From Tannerella sp. (lineage in GTDB: Bacteria > Bacteroidota > Bacteroidia > Bacteroidales > Tannerellaceae): a DNA stretch of 14,610 nt. Made by a program: the position numbers and the translations under genes. Below the pieces are notes generated by a model, which was not told the origin of the DNA, ran no database searches, and saw nothing but the letters and a program-made list of their open reading frames with translations. How positions within the stretch are numbered: the first letter of the stretch is position 1; each line of letters starts with the position of its first letter. This document shows, piece after piece, positions 1 to 7,737 of the stretch. Location of the stretch: positions 1-14,610 of the forward strand of contig JAISOP010000050.1 in assembly GCA_031275525.1 (NCBI GenBank), in the 5' to 3' direction.

Positions 1-348
1 CCGGGAGAATCCAACCTGGGGCGAGGATGAAACGCGACAACGTGTTTTCAAAATAAAAAATCGTGTTTTTAAAACATCCTCGTACCGGGACGTTTTGAAC
101 ATTTACGAGTTTGAAAAAAACTCCTACGTGTTTTCCGGGGTCTTTTGGCCGGACGGATCAAAGACGGGGAAATTACCGGCTCTTTACCGCCATTTTTTTT
201 AAACCGCAAAGGCGCAAAGGACACAAAGGTTGCACAAAGGATCCATAAGGGCCGGCAAACCCGGCCCCTACGCCGGCCCTCATGCTATTCTTTGCGTATC
301 CTTTGCGTCCTTTGCGGTTAAAAGAAGGAGGTCGCGGAGCGGCGCCCG
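1..348. other. Gene-free left edge of the window
   Basis: No convincing reading frame or RNA gene is seen. The first 200 bases are A/T-rich in patches, carry three copies of a CGTGTTTT word (from 41, 62 and 126) and an 8-bp inverted pair CGAGGATG (22-29) / CATCCTCG (75-82). From about 201 to 323 the sequence is an inverted-repeat element described separately. A short forward frame through the repeat (230-502) has no family resemblance and overlaps the nitroreductase on the other strand, so it is not called. Confidence 0.6.
201..323. repeat. Inverted element with tandem CGCAAAGGA arms and inner GC-rich hairpin
   Basis: The left arm starts AACCGCAAAGG (202-212) and continues with CGCAAAGGA-like units (to about 241). 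The right arm (290-319) carries the same units in reverse complement and ends CCTTTGCGGTT (309-319), an exact 11-bp match to the left end. Between them an inner stem AGGGCCGGC (248-256) pairs with GCCGGCCCT (272-280). Both arms are therefore short tandem repeats facing each other round a second hairpin. It sits just downstream of the nitroreductase stop codon, so it could fold at the 3' end of that transcript. Similar CCGCAAAGG words are scattered in many bacterial genomes; whether this is a mobile MITE-like unit is inference. Confidence 0.7.
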
Positions 349-948
349 TTATTTGAAGACCCGTATCCGGTCCTCGACCGGGAGGAAGGTTTTCGGGGCA
401 GCGGCGCCCGCCGGCGCTCCGAACGGCATCTGGGCTATGAGCCTCCAGGCGGCGGGAAGGGCCCAGATACGGGATACTTCCCGGTCGATGAGCGGGTTGT
501 AATGTTGCAGGGAGGCGCCCAGCCCGGCGTCGTCCAGCAGCGTCCAGAGGGTAATCTGGTGCATGGCCGAGGTCTGTGCCGACCAGACGGGGAAGTTCTC
601 CGCATAGGCGGGATAGCGTTCCTGCAAATCCTTCACCACGCTTTCGTCTTCAAAATACAATACCGTGCCGTATCCGGCCGCAAAGGAGCCGATTTTCTGC
701 TCCGTAGCGGCAAAGGCTTCGGGGGGAACGATCCCGCGCAACGTTTCCCGCACAAGGCGCCACAGTTTCGGATGATGCTCGCCCAGCAGCAGCACAAGCC
801 TGCTCGACTGCGAATTAAATGCCGACGGGACATGGGCGATCGTCCAGCGTACCCGTTCTTCGATCTCGGCCTCGCCGATGGGCGAGCGGTTTGTGATCGC
901 ATAGCAACTACGACGGTGTTTCACCGCCTCTTTGTAACTTCTTTCCAT
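349..948 (-). CDS. Nitroreductase family protein (FRM2/YdgI-like, FMN-dependent)
   Basis: A 199-residue protein, the usual size for small oxygen-insensitive nitroreductases of the fungal FRM2/HBN1-like subgroup. The N-terminus has the HRRS segment (11-14) where this fold binds the FMN phosphate, followed by an AFNSQSSR stretch (43-50). A central GTVLYFED segment (94-101) and a WSAQTSAMHQITLW helix (122-135) also match the subgroup. The likely activity is NAD(P)H-dependent two-electron reduction of nitro compounds or quinones in the cytoplasm; the physiological substrate is unknown. The start is the ATG at 948, preceded by an A-rich stretch rather than a Shine-Dalgarno sequence. It lies 252 bp downstream of the helicase on the same strand and is probably a separate unit, though I found no good promoter. 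Family assignment is firm, function is generic. Confidence 0.9.
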   Translation of the reverse strand: MERSYKEAVKHRRSCYAITNRSPIGEAEIEERVRWTIAHVPSAFNSQSSRLVLLLGEHHPKLWRLVRETLRGIVPPEAFAATEQKIGSFAAGYGTVLYFEDESVVKDLQERYPAYAENFPVWSAQTSAMHQITLWTLLDDAGLGASLQHYNPLIDREVSRIWALPAAWRLIAQMPFGAPAGAAAPKTFLPVEDRIRVFK

Positions 949-1091
949 TTGTTTTCTGTCTAAAATTTTCGTTTTATATCGCTGTTTGGGTGGTGATGAA
1001 AAAAGAATAGATTTTCCATTACCTTGAATATGAATTGGTTTTTTGAATACGACTCATTTTTTTCCGGTGAAATGAAGCCGGAGGGATGAAA

Positions 1092-1128
1092 GACGGGGGG
1101 AGGGAGCGGCGGCAGATTCCTCCCCGTC
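1092..1128 (-). terminator. Weak candidate terminator downstream of the helicase
   Basis: On the minus strand GACGGGGAGG (1119-1128) can pair with CCTCCCCCCGTC (1092-1103), with two bulged bases and a 15-nt loop, followed only by TTTC. The stem is GC-rich, but the T-tract is very short and the position is about 70 bp after the helicase stop. This is a possibility, not a firm call. Confidence 0.25.
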
Positions 1129-1200
1129 CCGCCCTGTGTCTCCGTCGTCCTTGCCTCAAAGGATGCCATTCTTACTTCGGGATACTTTTTACAGCGCCCT

Positions 1201-3417
1201 CTACTTTTCATCCTTGACACGTTTCAAATAGCCGAAAGCCATTTGCAGTTTGCCGTATCCGTATCTCCCTCCCAGTCGGTCGTAGGCGGCCTTGAAGGAG
1301 GGTTTTTCCTGCTCCAGGAGAGGTTCGATCACCGTGCCCAGTTCTTCCAGCTCGTCGGAGGTGAAGAACTTTTCTACCGCCACCTCTTTCCCGATAAACG
1401 CGGCCAGGTGGCTCTCGATGGTGCCGACGGCCAGGTTGCGCTGCGCGGCGATTTCCTCGATCGACAGTCCGCCGCCGTAGAGCGCCAGCGTCATGCGTCG
1501 GGTGTCGATTTTCGGCGTGCGCTCCGTCTTTTCGCGGCGTCGGCGTCCGGTAAGGGGGGCGGCGCTGCCGGGCGAGGCTTTCCCGGCGGAAGTAAAGACG
1601 TCCTGCCGCACGGGGAGCGTCACCTCCAGGTCGTCGGCCAGCGCGACGTTGTTGTAGCGTACCCGCCGCATGTTGTCCAGGAACAGCTTCACGTCGCTTT
1701 CCAGGTCGATGACGCTCCGGCGAAACGTCTTTGCCTGTGCGGGGATTTTGACGTGGGTGATGAAATCCTGCAACGGCGCCAGGATCCGGTCTCCCACCTG
1801 TTCGTGGAAATAGCAGACGGCCTTCCGGCACCGGTCGCGCAGGGCGTCGAGGTTGCCCGTTGACTGCTCCTGCTCGGTCAGGGTCAGCAGCTGCCGGCGG
1901 AATTTCTCCGCCACCCCGTTCATCTCATATACCGCCGGCTTGAATTGCTCGTACAGCCTCCTGGCCGGTTCAAACTCTTCCGACGTCTTGTCCTCCAGCA
2001 GCCGGTCAAATTCCCGCAAAAAGGTAAACATCGGCTTCCAGTCGAAATAGAGCAGCAGCCGTTCCTGCCAGAACTTCCGCCGGCCATCGACCAGGGTATT
2101 CCGCAACTCCGTTTCCGACTTTTCCGTTTTGCTGAAATCAACGGCGCAGGGGTCGGTCATGATGCAGTCCGGCGAAACGCGCGTGCGCAGCACGATGCCG
2201 TCCAGCGACGTGCAGCGGCTCAGCGCCACGTAGGCCTGTCCGGCGGCAAAGGTGGCGCCGAGGTCGATAATCGCCCGGTCGAACGTCAGCCCCTGGCTCT
2301 TGTGGATCGTGACCGCCCAGGCCAGCCGCAGCGGATACTGCGTGTAGGCGCCGATCTCCTCCTCGCGCATCTCGCCGCTCTCCTTGTCGAGCGTGTAGCG
2401 GATGTTTTTCCACGTCTCCTGCGGCACCTGTACGGTCTCCTCGCTTTCGGGCATACGAACCTGTATCTGTTCGCCGGAAATACGGCTCACCGTGGCAATC
2501 TTACCGTTGTAATAGCGTCCCTCCGGGTCGTTCTTGAGGAACATGACCTGCGCCCCGACTTTCAGGCACAGTTGCAGGTCGGTCGGCAGGGTATAGTCGG
2601 GAAACTCGCCTTCCACCTTTCCCGCAAACACGTATTCCTGTCCGGCAATCCGGTCCAGTTCCAGGCGGTTCAGCCGGTCGGCCTTGTAGTTGTGCGTGGT
2701 CAGCGTGATATACTTGTCCTGGGGCGCAGGAACGAAATTCGGCAGGAAACGCCTGTTCAGCACTTGCAGGTCTTCGGCCGACAGGCAGTTGTTGCGCACG
2801 CTGTTCAGCAGATTCACAAACGTCTGTTCCTTCTGGCGGTACACCTTCTTGAGTTCCAGGTAAACCGGCTTCGTCTGCCCCACCGCCCGGGCATGGAAAA
2901 AAAAGGCGCTTTCGTAATGCGGTTTCAGCAGCGCCCATTCCTCTTCCTTCACCACCGGCGGCAACTGAAACATGTCGCCGATATACAGGATTTGCAGGCC
3001 GCCGAAGGGTCGCGCGTTGCGGCGGATGAGTTGCAGCGTCCGGTCGATGGCGTCGAGCGTGTCGGCGCGGAGCATACTTACCTCGTCGATAATCAGCAGT
3101 TCCAGCTGACGCAGCATGTCCAGTTTCGCCTTACTGAAGCGGAATTTGTTTTTCTGGTTCGAAAAGCCCGGCACGTAAGGCTCGAAAGGCAGCTGGAAGA
3201 GTGAATGAAGCGTAACGCCGCCCGCGTTGACGGCCGCAACCCCCGTGGGCGCCGCAACAACCGCCAGCTTGTGCGTATGCCGGCGGATGTATCGCAGAAA
3301 CGTCGTCTTGCCCGTTCCCGCCTTGCCGGTCAGGAAGACATGCTCCGAGGTCTCGTTGACAAACGTCGTCGCCATTTCAAAAACAGTGTTGTTTTCGTCG
3401 GATTGCTGAACAAACAT
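1201..3417 (-). CDS. Pif1/RecD-like superfamily 1 DNA helicase with C-terminal helix-turn-helix
   Basis: A 738-residue ATPase. Walker A is GKAGTGKT (31-38), Walker B is LLIIDEVS (107-114, acidic pair D111-E112), motif III is GDMFQLPP (147-154). The C-terminal RecA-like half ends with TIHKSQGLTF (370-379) and QAYVALSRC (394-402), the pattern shared by Pif1 and RecD2 helicases. A linker rich in charged residues follows, then a domain from about 640 to 738 containing an LSIEEIAAQRNLAVGTIESHL helix-turn-helix, similar to the HTH_40-type domain found at the C-terminus of some bacterial helicases. The protein probably unwinds DNA 5' to 3' during repair or replication; the HTH may help it hold DNA. 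The start is ATG 3417, just downstream of a TAnnTTTG promoter. It is separated from the upstream tRNA-Asn by that gene's terminator, so it is likely monocistronic. Family is firm, precise role is inferred. Confidence 0.93.
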   Translation of the reverse strand: MFVQQSDENNTVFEMATTFVNETSEHVFLTGKAGTGKTTFLRYIRRHTHKLAVVAAPTGVAAVNAGGVTLHSLFQLPFEPYVPGFSNQKNKFRFSKAKLDMLRQLELLIIDEVSMLRADTLDAIDRTLQLIRRNARPFGGLQILYIGDMFQLPPVVKEEEWALLKPHYESAFFFHARAVGQTKPVYLELKKVYRQKEQTFVNLLNSVRNNCLSAEDLQVLNRRFLPNFVPAPQDKYITLTTHNYKADRLNRLELDRIAGQEYVFAGKVEGEFPDYTLPTDLQLCLKVGAQVMFLKNDPEGRYYNGKIATVSRISGEQIQVRMPESEETVQVPQETWKNIRYTLDKESGEMREEEIGAYTQYPLRLAWAVTIHKSQGLTFDRAIIDLGATFAAGQAYVALSRCTSLDGIVLRTRVSPDCIMTDPCAVDFSKTEKSETELRNTLVDGRRKFWQERLLLYFDWKPMFTFLREFDRLLEDKTSEEFEPARRLYEQFKPAVYEMNGVAEKFRRQLLTLTEQEQSTGNLDALRDRCRKAVCYFHEQVGDRILAPLQDFITHVKIPAQAKTFRRSVIDLESDVKLFLDNMRRVRYNNVALADDLEVTLPVRQDVFTSAGKASPGSAAPLTGRRRREKTERTPKIDTRRMTLALYGGGLSIEEIAAQRNLAVGTIESHLAAFIGKEVAVEKFFTSDELEELGTVIEPLLEQEKPSFKAAYDRLGGRYGYGKLQMAFGYLKRVKDEK

Positions 3418-3446
3418 TATCGAATTGTATTATGAGATTTACGCAA

Positions 3447-3475
3447 CAAAAATAAGAACTTTTTTCGTATGCAAA
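3447..3475 (-). promoter_or_regulatory. Promoter of the helicase gene
   Basis: On the minus strand the -7 box TATTTTTG (3447-3454) matches the Bacteroidota consensus TAnnTTTG, with TTTG (3472-3475) 17 bp upstream as a -33 element. The predicted start of transcription is some 20-25 nt before the ATG at 3417. The -33 element touches the terminator of the upstream tRNA. Confidence 0.7.
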
Positions 3476-3476
3476 C

Positions 3477-3508
3477 AAAAAAGAGTTACACTCCCGTGCA
3501 ACTCTTTT
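3477..3508 (-). terminator. Rho-independent terminator of tRNA-Asn
   Basis: On the minus strand a 13-bp stem (3496-3508 with 3479-3491, one G-U pair) closes a GGGA loop and runs into a stretch of six T. It begins 3 nt after the discriminator base of the tRNA, so it would end the tRNA transcript and insulate the helicase promoter beyond it. Confidence 0.88.
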
Positions 3509-3511
3509 CGG

Positions 3512-3585
3512 CTCTTCCTCTTGGACTTGAACCAAGGACCCTCTGATTAACAGTCAGATGCTCTAACCAACTGAGCTAAGGAAGA
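3512..3585 (-). tRNA. tRNA-Asn (anticodon GUU)
   Basis: A 74-nt cloverleaf reads on the minus strand: 7-bp acceptor TCTTCCT/AGGAAGA, T8-A9, D stem GCTC/GAGC with an AGTTGGTTA loop, anticodon stem TCTGA/TCAGA with loop CTGTTAA (anticodon GTT), variable GGGTC, and T stem CTTGG/CCAAG with loop TTCAAGT. The discriminator is G. All four stems pair perfectly. CCA is not encoded (the next bases are CCG), so it must be added by the nucleotidyltransferase. It has its own promoter and terminator. Confidence 0.97.
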
Positions 3586-3618
3586 AGAGATATTTACTTC
3601 TCATTTTAAACTGCGGGA

Positions 3619-3650
3619 CAAAAGTACAGGGAATTTTTCAATTGTGCAAT
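3619..3650 (-). promoter_or_regulatory. Promoter of tRNA-Asn
   Basis: The minus strand carries TACTTTTG (3619-3626), a perfect TAnnTTTG -7 box, with ATTG (3647-3650) 20 bp upstream as the -33 element. The first tRNA base is at 3585, about 34 bp downstream of the box, which fits a short 5' leader removed by RNase P. Confidence 0.75.
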
Positions 3651-3691
3651 ACTTTGTGCCCAAAAAGTGTTTCAACTCGCTGTTTGTTTTT

Positions 3692-6040
3692 CTATGCCGT
3701 TGGGGTTGCCCCGCCCGTTGCACCCGTTACACACCCGGAGGCGGCATAAGGGATGGAGGACATGGCCGTTCTTTTCTTGTGTACAATGGCGTCGATCACG
3801 GCTACGGTGGCGATATTGACAATGTCACGTACCGAACTTCCAATGTCCGTAAAGTGGATGGGCTTTTTCAGCCCCACCTGAATGGGGCCGATCATCTCGC
3901 CGTTGCCCGTCTCCTGCAACATCTTCTGGGCGATGTTGGCCGAGGTCAGGTTCGGGAATACCAGCGTGTTGACATCCTTGCCTGAGAGCCGGGTGAAGGG
4001 ATATTTGCCGTCGCGCAGTTTCCTGTCCAGCGCGAAATTCACCTGCATTTCGCCGTCGATGGCCAGGTCCGGGAAAGCCTCCTGCAGGGTACGGACGGCT
4101 TCGTGCACCCGTGCCGGACTGCCTTCCGTGTCCGACCCGAAATTGGAATATGACAGCATCGCTACGACCGGCTCGTGGGCAAAGAACTGAACGGCCTCGC
4201 ACGTCAGTTTAGCCACATCGGTCAGGATATTGGTTGACGGACTGCGGTTGATCAGCGTGTCGGCAAGGAACAGGGGGCCTTTTTTACCGCTCAGGATGTG
4301 CAGGGTGGCAAACGTTTTGTATTCCTCCCGGATGCCGATCACCTCCTTGGCCACCCGAATCGTATGGGAGTATTTCGTGTAAACGCCGGTGATAAAGGCG
4401 TCGGCATCGCCCGTTTCGACCATCATCATCCCGAAATAGTTGCGCTCAAACATTTTGTCGATCGCTTCATCTAAGGTAACGCCCTCGCGCGCCCTTTTCC
4501 GCGCCAGGATGCTGGCATATTCCCTGCGGCGTTTCGCCTCGTTGTCGTGTCTCAGGTTCACGATTTCAATCCCTTCCAGGTCGATGTGCAGTTCGGCCGC
4601 CAGTTTTTTGATGCGTTCATCGTTCCCCAGCACGATCGGGAAGCAGATGCCTTCGTCGCGGGCGGCGGCAGCGGCTTTCAGCATATTGGGGTGACTGCCT
4701 TCGGCAAATACCACCCGTTTGGGGTCTTGCCGGGCCATCTCGGTAAACCGGCGCACGAACTTGTTATCGTAGCCCATCAAGTCCTGCAAGCGGTTTTTAT
4801 AGGCCTCCCAGTCGGTGATGGTCCGGCGGGCGACGCCCGATGCAATCGCCGCACGGGCAACCGAGATGGAAACCCAGGTCAACAGCCTCGGATCCATCGG
4901 TTTCGGGATCAGGTAGTCGCGTCCGTAGGTCAACTGCGTCAATCCGTACGCCGCATTCACTACATCCGGCACAGATTCCCTGGCCAGGGCAGCAATGGCC
5001 TTGACCGCCGCCAGTTTCATTTCCTCGTTGATCGTGGTAGCCTGCACGTCCAGCGCTCCGCGGAAAATGTACGGAAACCCCAGTACGTTATTAATCTGGT
5101 TCGGATAGTCGGAACGTCCGGTGGAAAAAATAAGGTCCGGCCGCGAAGCCTTGGCCTTTTCATACGAAATCTCGGGATTCGGATTGGCCAGCGCAAAGAC
5201 CACCGGTTGGTCGTTCATGCTTTGCACCATCTCCGGCGTCAGCACGTCAGCCACCGAGAGGCCCAGGAACAGGTCGGCGCCGACCATGGCTTCGGCCAGC
5301 GTATTCACCTCGCGCTCCGTGGCAAAGCCTTGCTTCTCCCGGTTCAAATCCGTGCGTCGGACGGAGATAACGCCCTTGCTGTCGCATATCACGATGTTTT
5401 CGCGTCTTGCACCCAGCGCCATGTACTGCCGCGTGCAGGCAAGGGCCGACGCGCCGGCGCCGTTGACCACAATCCGGAGGTCTTCAATCCGTTTGCCGGT
5501 CAGCTCAAGAGCGTTGAGCAGTCCGGCGGCGGAAATAATCGCCGTGCCGTGCTGGTCGTCATGCATGACGGGGATGTCAAGCTCTTCCCGCAGCCGCCGC
5601 TCAATCTCGAAACACTCGGGCGCCTTGATGTCTTCCAGGTTGATACCGCCAAACGTGGGGGCAATGGCTTTCACGACCTGGACAAACTTCTCCGGGTCTT
5701 TTTCGTTCACTTCGATGTCGAACACGTCAATGCCCGCAAAGACCTTAAACAGCAATCCCTTGCCCTCCATCACCGGTTTGCCGGCCAGTGCGCCGATATC
5801 GCCCAGTCCCAGCACCGCCGTACCGTTGGATATCACGGCCACCAGATTGCCTTTGGCGGTATAATCGTAGGCGGTTTCCGCGTTCTTTTCGATCTCGAGG
5901 CACGGCTCGGCCACGCCGGGAGAGTAGGCGAGCGATAAATCAGACTGTGTGCTGTGAGGTTTGGTGGGGATGACTTCGATTTTGCCCGGCCTGCCTTCCG
6001 AGTGATAAAGTAATGCGCTTTCTTTAGTTACCTTGGCCAT
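3692..6040 (-). CDS. maeB: NADP-dependent malic enzyme with C-terminal phosphotransacetylase domain
   Basis: A 782-residue two-domain protein, slightly longer than E. coli MaeB (about 760). The malic domain (about 1-415) decarboxylates L-malate to pyruvate with reduction of NADP+, using a divalent metal. Visible landmarks are the catalytic Tyr39 in LAYSPGVAEP, Lys94 in MEGKGLLFK, metal ligands E136-D137 (INLEDIKAP) and D161-D162 (MHDDQHGTA), the Rossmann glycine motif NGAGASA (193-199) and NPNPE (286-290). The domain from about 428 onward resembles phosphate acetyltransferase; in known MaeB-type enzymes this part is regulatory, sensing acetyl-CoA, rather than catalytic. The last 25 or so residues (TAMSSIPYAASGC and a Gly/Thr/Ala-rich tail) look like an addition. 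The ATG at 6040 lies about 50 bp after a TAnnTTTG promoter. The gene is probably monocistronic and cytoplasmic, supplying NADPH and pyruvate. Confidence 0.95.
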   Translation of the reverse strand: MAKVTKESALLYHSEGRPGKIEVIPTKPHSTQSDLSLAYSPGVAEPCLEIEKNAETAYDYTAKGNLVAVISNGTAVLGLGDIGALAGKPVMEGKGLLFKVFAGIDVFDIEVNEKDPEKFVQVVKAIAPTFGGINLEDIKAPECFEIERRLREELDIPVMHDDQHGTAIISAAGLLNALELTGKRIEDLRIVVNGAGASALACTRQYMALGARRENIVICDSKGVISVRRTDLNREKQGFATEREVNTLAEAMVGADLFLGLSVADVLTPEMVQSMNDQPVVFALANPNPEISYEKAKASRPDLIFSTGRSDYPNQINNVLGFPYIFRGALDVQATTINEEMKLAAVKAIAALARESVPDVVNAAYGLTQLTYGRDYLIPKPMDPRLLTWVSISVARAAIASGVARRTITDWEAYKNRLQDLMGYDNKFVRRFTEMARQDPKRVVFAEGSHPNMLKAAAAARDEGICFPIVLGNDERIKKLAAELHIDLEGIEIVNLRHDNEAKRRREYASILARKRAREGVTLDEAIDKMFERNYFGMMMVETGDADAFITGVYTKYSHTIRVAKEVIGIREEYKTFATLHILSGKKGPLFLADTLINRSPSTNILTDVAKLTCEAVQFFAHEPVVAMLSYSNFGSDTEGSPARVHEAVRTLQEAFPDLAIDGEMQVNFALDRKLRDGKYPFTRLSGKDVNTLVFPNLTSANIAQKMLQETGNGEMIGPIQVGLKKPIHFTDIGSSVRDIVNIATVAVIDAIVHKKRTAMSSIPYAASGCVTGATGGATPTA

Positions 6041-6090
6041 AGGGTTGTTTCTTTAGAAGATGAGTTGTCATTTGAGTCTTTTTTAGGCAA

Positions 6091-6098
6091 CAAAAGTA
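6091..6098 (-). promoter_or_regulatory. Promoter -7 box of the malic enzyme gene
   Basis: The minus strand reads TACTTTTG, a perfect TAnnTTTG box, 50 bp before the ATG at 6040. No TTTG-like -33 element stands out upstream. It points away from the +-strand box at 6174-6181, making 6041-6223 a divergent control region. Confidence 0.65.
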
Positions 6099-6173
6099 CG
6101 GAAAATAATACGGATGGTGGTACATGGCCCTGATCTGCCGGCCTCCGGAGAGGGGCACGATGACAAATAATCG

Positions 6174-6181
6174 TACCTTTG
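6174..6181 (+). promoter_or_regulatory. Promoter -7 box of the isomerase-like gene
   Basis: The forward strand reads TACCTTTG, identical to the box before araD. It lies 42 bp upstream of the ATG at 6224. It also decides the start: an in-frame TTG at 6179 falls inside the box and would not be transcribed. No clear -33 element is seen. Confidence 0.65.
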
Positions 6182-6223
6182 CTGCGACGGCTCAAGGAAT
6201 ATAAACAAGTTAAACAATCATCT

Positions 6224-7657
6224 ATGGAAAGAAGAAGTGAATTGAAAGTCGGCCTTGCGGGTGTAGGGCTGGACACGTACTGGGGACAGTTTGAAGGACT
6301 GTTGCCGCGTTTGACGGGCTACCGGAAGGAAATCGGCGAGCGCCTGGGGTTGCTGGGCGCCCGCGTGGTGGACGCCGGTATGATCGACCGGCCCGAGAAA
6401 GCCCTTGCCGCAGCTACGCAACTGAACGGCGAAGAGGTGGAACTGCTGTTTCTCTTTATCTCCACCTATGCGCTCTCATCTACGGTACTGCCGCTTGCGC
6501 AGCGTGTCAAGGCGCCCGTGATCCTGTTGAACCTCCAGCCTGTCGCGGCCATTGACTATGAATACCTCAACGGCCTGGGCGACCGAGGGAAGATGACCGG
6601 CGAATGGCTGGCACACTGTCAGGCCTGTTCGGCGCCGGAGTTTGCCAACGTGTTCAACCGCGCGGGGATACGTTACGACATCGTAACCGGATACCTGCAA
6701 GAGACCTGTGCCTGGGACGAGATTGCGGCGTGGATGGATGCCGCCCGCGCGGTCAGGGGCATGCGCAACAACCGGCTGGGTATCTTGGGACATTACTACT
6801 GCGGGATGCTGGACGTATATACGGATACGACCCTGCAATCGGCCGTTTTCGGCACGCATATCGAGTTGCTTGAAATGTGCGAACTGAAGGCGTATCGCGA
6901 TGCGGTGACCGGCGGCGAACTGGCGGCCAAGCTACAGGAATTCCGCACGCGCTTCGAGGTGGTTCCGGCCTGTGAGGACTGCGAACTGGAACGCGCCGCG
7001 CGGACGTCGGTGGCGCTGGACCGGTTAGCGGAGGCCCACCGGCTGGGTTCCCTGGCCTACTATTACGAGGGCTATGCGGGGAACGAGTATGAAGACCTCG
7101 CCACATCGTTGATTGCGGGCAATACGCTGCTGACGGGGAATCAAATCCCGGTGGCCGGGGAGTGTGAGGTGAAGAATGTACAGGCGATGAAGATCCTGTC
7201 GCTACTGGGAGCCGGAGGTTCGTTTGCCGAGTTTTATGCAATGGATTTCAACGACGACGTCGTGATGCTGGGACACGACGGCCCGGCACATTTCGCCATC
7301 GCCGAGGGAGGCGTCAAGCTGGTGCCGCTGCCCATGTACCACGGCAAACCGGGCAAAGGGCTTTCCATCCAGATGAGCGTGCGGCACGGCGAGGTGACGC
7401 TGCTGTCGGTCTGCGAAGGGAAAGACGGGCTTTTCCTGCTGGTGGCCGAGGGCGAATCGGCGCCGGGGCCGGTGCTGCAAATCGGGAATACCAACAGCCG
7501 CTATCGCTTTGCCTGCGGAGCGCGCACGTTCATGAACCGCTGGAGTAAGGCCGGGCCTTCCCATCACTGCGCCATTGGCGTGGGGCATGTGGCCGGCAAA
7601 CTCGAAAAAGTGGCCTTCCTGCTGGACATCCCGGTCGTGAAAATAGAGAGCAAGTAA
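6224..7657 (+). CDS. L-fucose/L-arabinose isomerase-fold protein, substrate unassigned
   Basis: A 477-residue protein. Its layout follows the AraA/FucI fold: an N-terminal segment GVGLDTYWGQFEGLL (13-27), a middle part with LLFLFISTYALSSTVLPL (74-91) and LGILGHYYCGMLDV (185-198), and a C-terminal half with candidate metal ligands in the order seen in arabinose isomerase: E313 (AGECEVKN), E336/D341 (AEFYAMDFND), H351 (GHDGPAHF) and H447-H448 (GPSHHCAIG). It is clearly distinct from the true araA at 12177-13682 in this same window, so it is a diverged relative rather than a duplicate. A sugar isomerase acting on a ketose/aldose pair is the best guess; the substrate cannot be read from the sequence. 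It has its own promoter and is followed after 80 bp by yccF. The start is ATG 6224, as upstream TTG lies in the promoter. Confidence 0.85.
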   Translation: MERRSELKVGLAGVGLDTYWGQFEGLLPRLTGYRKEIGERLGLLGARVVDAGMIDRPEKALAAATQLNGEEVELLFLFISTYALSSTVLPLAQRVKAPVILLNLQPVAAIDYEYLNGLGDRGKMTGEWLAHCQACSAPEFANVFNRAGIRYDIVTGYLQETCAWDEIAAWMDAARAVRGMRNNRLGILGHYYCGMLDVYTDTTLQSAVFGTHIELLEMCELKAYRDAVTGGELAAKLQEFRTRFEVVPACEDCELERAARTSVALDRLAEAHRLGSLAYYYEGYAGNEYEDLATSLIAGNTLLTGNQIPVAGECEVKNVQAMKILSLLGAGGSFAEFYAMDFNDDVVMLGHDGPAHFAIAEGGVKLVPLPMYHGKPGKGLSIQMSVRHGEVTLLSVCEGKDGLFLLVAEGESAPGPVLQIGNTNSRYRFACGARTFMNRWSKAGPSHHCAIGVGHVAGKLEKVAFLLDIPVVKIESK

Positions 7658-7737
7658 GCCGCAGCGCGAACAATCGTATTCACAGGGAACCTGCCGGCAG
7701 TCAACGGCTACGCGACGCTTCCCCACAATGAAACCTC

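Noticed and set aside
960..1220. 86-codon minus-strand frame between helicase and nitroreductase
   Set aside because: It overlaps the helicase end, has low-complexity proline and charged stretches, and no recognisable start context or homology.
1945..3204. Long forward-strand reading frame opposite the helicase
   Set aside because: It lies entirely antisense to a gene with complete helicase motifs; it has no family character and arises from the GC-rich codon use.
4547..5938. Long forward-strand frame opposite malic enzyme
   Set aside because: It is antisense to a fully conserved enzyme, rich in His/Arg/Gln as typical of shadow frames, with no promoter.
6179..6223. N-terminal extension of the isomerase-like protein to a TTG at 6179
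   Set aside because: The TTG is inside the TACCTTTG promoter box, so it cannot be in the mRNA from that promoter.
7691..7700. Perfect 10-bp palindrome CTGCCGGCAG between the isomerase-like gene and yccF
   Set aside because: It is a single short palindrome in GC-rich DNA without a T-tract or second copy; chance is a sufficient explanation.
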